NCBI GenBank assembly: GCA_023228765.1
Contig: JALOAM010000138.1
Span: 1 to 8,445 of the forward strand
Length of the DNA stretch: 8,445 nt
Source: Dehalococcoidia bacterium
GTDB lineage: Bacteria > Chloroflexota > Dehalococcoidia > UBA2979
Reading direction: 5' to 3'
Positions within the stretch are counted from its first letter, which is position 1. The number at the start of each line of letters is the position of its first letter. Below, one piece after another: positions 1 through 5,564 of the stretch. The notes under the pieces are model-generated. The model was not told the DNA's origin. It made no database searches and saw only the letters and a list, made by a program, of their open reading frames with translations. Position numbers and translations under genes: made by a program.

Positions 1-2
1 GG

Positions 3-725
3 TGGTATGGACAACGCCCGGGCACTCCCCTCGCGGAGCGCGTGAAGCACGCGTGGTACCGCCAGGTCCTGAAGCGTGCGTCAGCCGTGGTGACGTGGTC
101 CGAGTGGGCGATGGAGTCGGTCCGCGAGGACTATCGCGTCACGCCGAAGCGGACACTGATCGTCCACCCGGGTGCGGGCGCAGACTTCTTCGCGATCCCG
201 CGTTCCGACACGCCGAGGTCGCGCCCCTCCATCCTGTTCGTCGGCGGGCAGTTCCACCGAAAGGGCGGGCTCGACCTCCTCGAGGCCTTCGAGCCACTCC
301 GTGACCGCGCGGACCTGGTCATCGTGACCGAGGACGAGGTGGCTGTCCCCGAGGGCGTCACGGTGCTGCGGAACATCCGGCCGGGTACGCCGGAGCAGCG
401 GGCGGTCTTCGCGGAGGCGGACATCTTCTGCCTGCCGACCTATGCCGACTGCACCCCGGTCGCGATCGGGGAGGCGATGGCCGCCGGCCTGCCGGTCGTC
501 TCGACCACCGTCGGCTCGAACTACGAGTCCGTCCCGCGAGACGCGGGCGTCCTGGTCACACCGGGCGACGTGCCCGCGCTGCGAGCCGCCCTCGAGGCCC
601 TCGTGGACTCGCCCGAGCGGCGCGCGGCGTTCGCTCGCCGAGCGCGGCAGCACGCGCAGTGCCACATGGACGCGGAGACGAACGCCGGTCGCATCCTGGA
701 CCTGTTGGAGGAGGTGGGGCAGTGA
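3..725 (+). CDS. GT4-type glycosyltransferase, 5' end cut by window edge
   Basis: The reading frame is open from the left edge, so the true start lies upstream; 240 residues are visible. They cover most of the C-terminal, donor-binding Rossmann half of a GT-B enzyme of family GT4, which transfers a sugar from a nucleotide-sugar to an acceptor in the cytoplasm. Seen: a strand-loop element with FVGG, F and RKGG at about residues 79-89 (the usual start of this half), and the donor-binding segment around 147-166, with D149 and E157 spaced as in the family E-x7-E motif but with Asp in place of the first Glu. An internal GTG at 42 could be mistaken for the start, but the sequence before it reads well as protein in the same frame. 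The stop codon overlaps the GTG of the next gene (GTGA), so the two are probably translationally coupled. Donor and acceptor cannot be told from sequence. Confidence 0.9.
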   Translation, partial: WYGQRPGTPLAERVKHAWYRQVLKRASAVVTWSEWAMESVREDYRVTPKRTLIVHPGAGADFFAIPRSDTPRSRPSILFVGGQFHRKGGLDLLEAFEPLRDRADLVIVTEDEVAVPEGVTVLRNIRPGTPEQRAVFAEADIFCLPTYADCTPVAIGEAMAAGLPVVSTTVGSNYESVPRDAGVLVTPGDVPALRAALEALVDSPERRAAFARRARQHAQCHMDAETNAGRILDLLEEVGQ

Positions 726-1936
726 CAGATCGTGCCAAGGGCGGCATGCCCCGCGTCCTGATCGCAGTGAGCGTCACGGAAGAGCGCGCCGGACAACTCC
801 GTGAGGGCGGCCCGCGCCGCGACTTCGACGCCCTTGCGGACCGTGTCGACGGCACGCTGGTCTACCAGCGCCAGCAGGCGCGCCGTGGTGTCCTCGCGCG
901 GTTCATGGGGCCACACATCCGGCAGGCGTGGCACCTCGCCCGCCGCGCGCGCCCTCGCGATGTCATCTTCGCGGACGGTGAGCATGTCGGGCTGCCGTTG
1001 CTGCTATTCCTGCAGCTGTGGTTCCGACGGCCGGCGCGCGTGGTCATGCTGGGCCACCTCCCCGGGCGACGCTGGAAGCTCGCCGGGTTTGGTCTGCTCA
1101 CCCGCCTCGGCATCCCCGGCGCCGTCCTCGTGCATAGCGTGGAGCAGGCGCGCCTGCTCCGCCCGTGGGTGGGCCGCCGCTGGACGGTGGAGACGATCCC
1201 CTACCAGGTGGACACGGCCTTCTGGACCCGCGAGGACACGACTCCGTTGACCTCGGAGCGTGCCGGGGCAGACGCGTGGCCGATGCTGTTCGCCGTGGGA
1301 TCGGAGCATCGCGACTACAGCACGCTAGCACAGGCGGTCACTGGTCTGCCCGTGAGCGTGAAGATCGCTGCCGGAAGCCACTGGGCGCGCTCGCTCGCCG
1401 GCCTCGAAGAGCAGCCCCCGAACGTGGAGTACCTCGACCAGGTGTTGGACTTCTCCGCGCTGCGCGAGGAGTACCGGCGCGCGGCGATGGTCGTCGTGCC
1501 GCTTCACGATGTCCCGAACCAGTCCGGCGTGACCACGATCCTGGAGGCGATGAGCCTGCAGCTGCCCGTGATCGTCACCGCGACGCGAGGCCAGCGTGAG
1601 TGCATTGTCGGGCCGTTGGTGCGCTTGGATGGCACGCTGGACGAGGGTGCGACCCGCGATCGAGGGCCTCACCTGTTCCTCTCGCCGGACGCCCGGCCCC
1701 GTGAGTCGTCCGCGACGACCGGCCTCTACGCCGCGCCCGGTGACTCGCTCTCGCTGCGCCGTGCCATCGAGCACCTCCTCGAGCACCCCGAGTACGCGGC
1801 GACGCTGGCCTCGGACGCCCGGGTGTCCGCGTGTGAGTCGTTCTCGCTCGAGCGTTTCGTCACGCTGGTCGCCGCACACTTGCGGACCTCGCGGGCGGTG
1901 TCGGTGGGAGCGCCGGTGCTGAGGAACTCGCGGTGA
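722..1936 (+). CDS. GT4-type glycosyltransferase
   Basis: 404-residue protein with the layout of a GT-B glycosyltransferase. The first 190 or so residues form the acceptor half, with no signal peptide. The donor half follows from about residue 200, opening at MLFAVGSEHRDYSTL, where the family has its 'xVGR...KD' element. The donor-binding segment holds PNQSGVTTILEAM, with E275 the conserved second acidic residue; the first acidic position is occupied by Gln267, a variant I associate with GT4 proteins carrying an NxSG sequence. Start choice: GTG at 722 lies six bases after a strong Shine-Dalgarno sequence, GGAGGAGGTG at 707-716, and overlaps the previous stop by four bases. An in-frame start at 659 would run 67 bases into the previous gene. 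The 3' end overlaps the next gene by GTGA. Probably one operon with both neighbours and a role in assembling an extracellular glycan; substrate unknown. Confidence 0.88.
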   Translation: MTDRAKGGMPRVLIAVSVTEERAGQLREGGPRRDFDALADRVDGTLVYQRQQARRGVLARFMGPHIRQAWHLARRARPRDVIFADGEHVGLPLLLFLQLWFRRPARVVMLGHLPGRRWKLAGFGLLTRLGIPGAVLVHSVEQARLLRPWVGRRWTVETIPYQVDTAFWTREDTTPLTSERAGADAWPMLFAVGSEHRDYSTLAQAVTGLPVSVKIAAGSHWARSLAGLEEQPPNVEYLDQVLDFSALREEYRRAAMVVVPLHDVPNQSGVTTILEAMSLQLPVIVTATRGQRECIVGPLVRLDGTLDEGATRDRGPHLFLSPDARPRESSATTGLYAAPGDSLSLRRAIEHLLEHPEYAATLASDARVSACESFSLERFVTLVAAHLRTSRAVSVGAPVLRNSR

Positions 1937-3126
1937 TCCTGCGGATCCTCGGGGCCGCGTCCGCCTCGCTGCGTACGGTCGCGGCCGTCTACACCCTCGC
2001 GTGGGGGGCGTGGTGGTGCGTGTTGTGCCTCCTCGCGATTCCCGGCGTGAAGCCGCGGACCGACCGGCTCGCGTCCAGGAGCTGGCTCGTGATCGTGCCG
2101 GCCCACAACGAGGAACAACTCGTCGAGGCGTGCGTGAAGAGCCTCCTGCGCTCCGGCGCGGGCCTCCCCGCCGAACCGACGGTGCTGGTGATTGCCGACA
2201 ATTGCGACGATCGCACCGCCACGATCTCGCGCGTGGCGGGCGCCGTGGTCTACGAACGGACGGACCCGGTCCGGCGCGGCAAGGGCTACGCCCTGGAGGA
2301 CGCGATCAGCGGCATCAGCTCCGGATCGCTCGGCCTGCCGGTGCCCGACTTCGTCGCGTTCGTCGATGCGGACTCCCTCGTTGACGCCGCCTTCCTCCCG
2401 GAGATGCAGCGCGAGCTGGCGCGCGGCGCCCGGGTCGCGCAGGCCTACTATGAGGTCGCCGACGATGGCGAGCTCACCCGCCTCCGCCGGCTGGCGTTCA
2501 AGCTGCTGCACTGGGGGCGGCCGCTGGGGATGGCGCGCCTCGGCCTCGGGAGCGGGCTCAAGGGCAACGGCATGGCCATGCGCTGGGAGATCGCGACGGA
2601 AGGCCTCGGAAGCGTCGGCATCGCCGAGGATGCCGCGATGACGCTGGCTGCGGCTGAGCGAGGGATCCCCGTGGCCTTCGTGCCGCGCGCTCGGGTCTCG
2701 GGCTTCATGGCGTCCACCTACGCCGACGCTCGCGTGCAGGACGAGCGCTGGGAGCGTGGCCGGCTGCGCATGATGCCTCGGGCGGTCGCCGCCGCACTGC
2801 GCGCACTCCGCCGAGGCCAGGTCGGAGCGGCCGCGGGCGCCCTCGATGTCGCCGCGCCGCCGCTCACGCTGGTGGTAGGGCTCGCGAGCGCCCTCGGGTT
2901 CCTGCAGGTGGTCCACCCCGTCCGCCGTGGATGGCTCTCCATCGCCGCGTTCGTGTCGGTCGGCCTGTACGTGCCGCTCGGGTTGATCGCCTCGAGGGCG
3001 TCGTGGCGCGAGGTGTCCGCGCTGGCCATGGCCCCTCGGTTCGTGCTCTATAAGGTCGTGGTCCTTGCCGGGAGCCTCTGGTCTCGTCAGGGTGACGAGT
3101 GGCGGCGCACCAACCGCACACGCTAG
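1933..3126 (+). CDS. Membrane GT2-family glycosyltransferase (processive-type motifs)
   Basis: 397-residue integral membrane glycosyltransferase. One hydrophobic segment lies at about 15-37, then a cytoplasmic GT-A domain, then three hydrophobic segments at about 307-327, 334-354 and 362-383. The GT2 landmarks are in order: VPAHNEE at 55-61 (start of the nucleotide-binding fold), DNCDD at 89-93, RRGKGYAL at 114-121, the metal-binding DAD at 145-147, the catalytic-base candidate ED at 232-233, and QDERW at 269-273, which matches the Q-x-x-R-W signature of cellulose-synthase-like and hyaluronan-synthase-like enzymes. That set is typical of enzymes that polymerise or elongate a glycan at the membrane using UDP- or GDP-sugars, but the C-terminal membrane part is short for a polymer-secreting synthase. 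It could equally add a single sugar to a lipid carrier. GTG start at 1933 overlaps the upstream stop (GTGA). Third gene of the glycosyltransferase run; its stop is followed by a 118-base gap. Confidence 0.9.
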   Translation: MILRILGAASASLRTVAAVYTLAWGAWWCVLCLLAIPGVKPRTDRLASRSWLVIVPAHNEEQLVEACVKSLLRSGAGLPAEPTVLVIADNCDDRTATISRVAGAVVYERTDPVRRGKGYALEDAISGISSGSLGLPVPDFVAFVDADSLVDAAFLPEMQRELARGARVAQAYYEVADDGELTRLRRLAFKLLHWGRPLGMARLGLGSGLKGNGMAMRWEIATEGLGSVGIAEDAAMTLAAAERGIPVAFVPRARVSGFMASTYADARVQDERWERGRLRMMPRAVAAALRALRRGQVGAAAGALDVAAPPLTLVVGLASALGFLQVVHPVRRGWLSIAAFVSVGLYVPLGLIASRASWREVSALAMAPRFVLYKVVVLAGSLWSRQGDEWRRTNRTR

Positions 3127-3219
3127 CCACCGCGAGAGATCGCGACGATCTGCACTACTTCCGGCACCATTCCTGCACTCTCCGAAAACTCCGCGCGCGG
3201 ACACTCGGATCCCAGGGCG

Positions 3220-3238
3220 AACCGTCTCCGGTTGGGAG
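3220..3238 (+). promoter_or_regulatory. Small hairpin next to Shine-Dalgarno of the secreted protein gene
   Basis: A perfect five-base inverted repeat (AACCG at 3220-3224, loop TCTC, CGGTT at 3229-3233) is followed at once by GGGAG at 3234-3238, six bases before the GTG at 3245. The Shine-Dalgarno decides the start of the secreted protein. The hairpin is short and may be chance. If it forms in mRNA it would stack beside, not over, the ribosome site. Confidence 0.35.
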
Positions 3239-3244
3239 TACTCC

Positions 3245-3985
3245 GTGCGATTGATTCGGATCGCGAGCGTGCTCGGCATGCTCGCAGCGGGATGGGCGTT
3301 CGCGCCGTCACCTGTCTCGGCGGCGCAGCCGTGCACGTTCGAGGCGTCCCGCGTCATCGAGAACTACGCCGAGTTCATGATCGGTCCTCCGGGCTGCGAG
3401 GGCGAGGTGGGGCCGATCTCGTTCTCCTCCTACAACCTCCCCGGCGGTCAGCTCCAGCCCTACTCGGAGCAGGTCCTCATCGACCATGCCGAAGGCAGCG
3501 GCGAGATGTACGGCGAGGGCCTGCACACCATGGGGGTGTCCCTGGGCACCGCCTGCAACTGGCAGACGGACCTGTATCGAGGCGCGCCGAAGGACAATGC
3601 GCCCCATGACGGGCTGTTCTTCATCGGCGGTGGCGGTGTCGCATGGGACTTCCGGACGCTGAACGACTGCACGGCGCCTGAGCCGGCTTCCTCGACCATG
3701 TCAAACACACATGAGCCGACGGCGCCTCCGGCCTACGTCACGAGCTCCCTGCAGGGCCCTCGGCCGGCGAGCACGGGGTACGGCGTGTTCGAGGAGTTCG
3801 AGCCGTCGTTCTCGGATCCCGTGCTCCTGACGCCGGTGGAGCCCACCCCCTCCGCGGATGAGCCCGCGACCACCGAGGAACACCCGCACGACGGCCTCTC
3901 GATGGGGTGGCTCTTCCTCGGGCTGGCGGGCAGCCTCGGCGCGGTCGGGAACTCGCTGCGGCTGCGGCGGCGTACGCGGGAGTAG
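3245..3985 (+). CDS. Secreted, C-terminally membrane-anchored protein of unknown function
   Basis: 246-residue protein. Residues 1-26 are a signal peptide: Arg at 2 and 5, a hydrophobic core, and cleavage expected after VSA. The exported part, about 28-142, has four cysteines (30, 51, 104, 142), enough for two disulfides, and reads as a beta-rich domain. Its sequence around 90-113 (YGEGLHTMGVSLGTACNWQ, then TDLYRG) resembles a stretch I remember from actinobacterial surface proteins, where an aromatic residue, Gln and Asp precede a short strand; this is a recollection, not an identified family. Residues 143-217 are rich in Pro, Thr, Ser and Glu, like a wall-spanning stalk. Residues 219-237 are hydrophobic and are followed by RLRRRTRE, which fits a C-terminal anchor; no LPxTG sorting motif is present. 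Start: GTG at 3245, six bases after GGGAG; a longer in-frame start at 3065 would overlap the previous gene and put the signal peptide inside the protein. Function not recognised. Confidence 0.82.
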   Translation: MRLIRIASVLGMLAAGWAFAPSPVSAAQPCTFEASRVIENYAEFMIGPPGCEGEVGPISFSSYNLPGGQLQPYSEQVLIDHAEGSGEMYGEGLHTMGVSLGTACNWQTDLYRGAPKDNAPHDGLFFIGGGGVAWDFRTLNDCTAPEPASSTMSNTHEPTAPPAYVTSSLQGPRPASTGYGVFEEFEPSFSDPVLLTPVEPTPSADEPATTEEHPHDGLSMGWLFLGLAGSLGAVGNSLRLRRRTRE

Positions 3986-4007
3986 GGGACTGCCTCGACG
4001 GTCAGCC

Positions 4008-4023
4008 CGAGCGTTACCGCTCG
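4008..4023. terminator. Inverted repeat at convergent gene ends, possible bidirectional terminator
   Basis: CGAGCG at 4008-4013 and CGCTCG at 4018-4023 pair perfectly around the four-base loop TTAC. The repeat straddles the stop codon (4014-4016) of the minus-strand glycosyltransferase and lies 22 bases beyond the stop of the plus-strand secreted protein gene. There is no T-tract on either side, so it is not a canonical intrinsic terminator, though high-GC bacteria often use hairpins without one. Six base pairs is short, so chance is possible. Confidence 0.35.
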
Positions 4024-5219
4024 AAGACGGCCGTGTGGCGCGCCGCCATCGTCTCCTCGCGGAACTCCTGCTGGGCGCGTCGCTGGGCGCGGAGGCCCAT
4101 CTCGCGACAGCGTTCCGGATCGCGGCGGAGCTGTTCGAGGGCAGCGCGGAGCGCCTCGACGTCCGCGGGAGGCACCAGGAGTCCTGTCTCGCCTTCGAGG
4201 ATGGCGTGGCGCACGCCCCCGACATCGGAGCCGATCGCCGGGACCCCGTAATGCGCGGCCTCCACGTAGACCAGGCCGAAGCCTTCCTCGTTCGAGGGCA
4301 GCGCGAAGACGTCGGCGGCGGCGTACACGTCGGCGAGGTCAGGGACGAAGCCGAGGATGTGCCCGCGCTCGCCGAGGCGCTCGGCGGCCAGCGAACGCAC
4401 ATGCTCCAGCGTTTCGCCCGTGCCGGCCACGACCACGTGCGCCGGCGGCCCGTCCGAGGACAACCCCGCGACCGCGTTCACGACTGTGTCGACGTTCTTC
4501 CCCGCGTCGAGCCTCGCCACACTGGCCACGACGAACGCGTCATGAGGCACGCCCAGTCGCGTCCTCGCGTCGGCTCGGTCGGGCAGTGCCGGCGGAGCGG
4601 GAACGGCGAGGGGGATGACCTCGATCTTTGATGGCTTGACCCCGGCGCCGACGAGCAACTGCTCCATGGCCGGAGTCGTGACGATCACGCGATGTGTCAG
4701 TCGGGATGCCCACACGGTCATCCTCGCCAGCCGTGCGTTCACCAGCGGGGCGGCGTGATGCACCATGACATAACACTCACGGCCTGAGAGTCGAGCGGCC
4801 ACCACGTCTTTCAGTGAGATGTAGCTGTTCCCGTAGTGCAGGTAGGCGATGTCCGCCCGACGGCGGATGAAGGCGGCGAACCGCAGGAGGTCCTTCGGGC
4901 TGCGAGCGCTGTACCACGCGGGGACCTCGGGATGGGCCTCGGCGGGGACGCCCTCGGCTTCGAACCATGCGAGGGTCTCCGCGGCCGCTTCCGGATCGAT
5001 GGCCGGGATGACTGCCAGGGGACGGTACCCCTCGCCCGTGAGGCCTCGCACCTGCGATTGGACGACCCGTCCCGCTCCGCCGACGCCGGCCGACGTGAGG
5101 ATCAGGAGGATCCGCCGACCTCGACCGGTGGGCTGCACCCCTCGGCGGGCGAGGGTGTCCCCGGTCTCGGTGGTCGGGACGGGCTTCGTCGCCGGCGCTT
5201 CTGGGGTCGGGTTGGGCAT
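4014..5219 (-). CDS. GT4-type glycosyltransferase
   Basis: 401-residue GT-B glycosyltransferase on the minus strand. Residues 1-34 are a Pro/Thr-rich, probably disordered tail. The acceptor half starts at RILLILTSAGVGGAGRVV (36-53), whose glycine-rich loop is typical of GT4 enzymes, and includes HH at 154-155. The donor half opens at VASVARLDAGKN (231-242), where R236 and K241 match the conserved basic residues contacting nucleotide-sugar phosphates. E312 and E320 form a complete E-x7-E motif in SNEEGFGLVYVEAA. All hallmarks are intact, so it should be active. The length fits the family. ATG start; GAGG lies seven bases upstream on the minus strand (complement of 5227-5230). It is convergent with the secreted protein gene and divergent from the megasynthase, so it is transcribed separately from the three plus-strand glycosyltransferases. 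Substrates are unknown; glycan assembly or decoration of the megasynthase product are both possible. Confidence 0.92.
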   Translation of the reverse strand: MPNPTPEAPATKPVPTTETGDTLARRGVQPTGRGRRILLILTSAGVGGAGRVVQSQVRGLTGEGYRPLAVIPAIDPEAAAETLAWFEAEGVPAEAHPEVPAWYSARSPKDLLRFAAFIRRRADIAYLHYGNSYISLKDVVAARLSGRECYVMVHHAAPLVNARLARMTVWASRLTHRVIVTTPAMEQLLVGAGVKPSKIEVIPLAVPAPPALPDRADARTRLGVPHDAFVVASVARLDAGKNVDTVVNAVAGLSSDGPPAHVVVAGTGETLEHVRSLAAERLGERGHILGFVPDLADVYAAADVFALPSNEEGFGLVYVEAAHYGVPAIGSDVGGVRHAILEGETGLLVPPADVEALRAALEQLRRDPERCREMGLRAQRRAQQEFREETMAARHTAVFER

Positions 5220-5564
5220 CGCGATACCTCGCAGCTTCAGCGCGAGATGCTACGCCAACCGAACCGCCCCGAAGTTGAGCCTCTGTGCGGTGGATCGAGC
5301 GTCGTTCGCGCATTCGTCAGGCGACATTTCCGAGCGAGGAGGACGTTTCGCTGGCGTGGACACCCACCGTGGCGTTTACCGACCCAGTAATCACCGCCCG
5401 TTAGCGCAGGTTGCCGGTCTGACACGTATCTCGGGCGGCCACTTTTGGGGCACCCCCTCAACGTTCCGTGGACGGCGCGAATCTACCGTCTGCATCGGGG
5501 CGGCGGGTGATTTGTTCTGGGATGTGCTCGCTCGCCGATAGACGGCACGTCGAAAGAGATCACC
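5220..5564. promoter_or_regulatory. Divergent intergenic region with promoters for glycosyltransferase and megasynthase
   Basis: 345 bases without a supported gene between two genes transcribed away from each other, so both promoters should lie here. Its composition is less G/C-biased than the genes, with A/T patches near 5346-5404 and 5441-5520. Plus strand: TTGTTC at 5512-5517 with CCGATA at 5535-5540 (17-base spacing) is a possible weak -35/-10 pair. Minus strand: TAGCAT (complement of 5247-5252) could be a -10 but has no convincing -35. GGGGCACCCC at 5447-5456 is a partly symmetrical element that could be an operator. None of these sites is strong on its own. A purine-rich GAGGAGG occurs at 5336-5342. 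Confidence 0.5.

Noticed and set aside
3131..3144. CGCGA/TCGCG hairpin just after the GT2 stop as a terminator
   Set aside because: The stem is only five base pairs with no T-tract, and such repeats are frequent by chance in this composition. It might still weaken read-through.
3065..3244. Longer start for the secreted protein
   Set aside because: It would overlap the GT2 gene by 62 bases and place a clear signal peptide 60 residues inside; GTG at 3245 has a well-spaced GGGAG.
1726..3357. 543-codon open frame on the minus strand
   Set aside because: It lies opposite the GT2 gene and spans several gene boundaries; its composition is that of an antisense shadow.
3858..4631. 257-codon plus-strand frame opposite the minus-strand glycosyltransferase
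   Set aside because: It overlaps the end of the secreted protein gene and mirrors a gene with all GT4 motifs; no domain recognised.
5247..5276. Minus-strand promoter for the glycosyltransferase built on TAGCAT
   Set aside because: No acceptable -35 element at 16-18 bases; listed only as part of the intergenic region.
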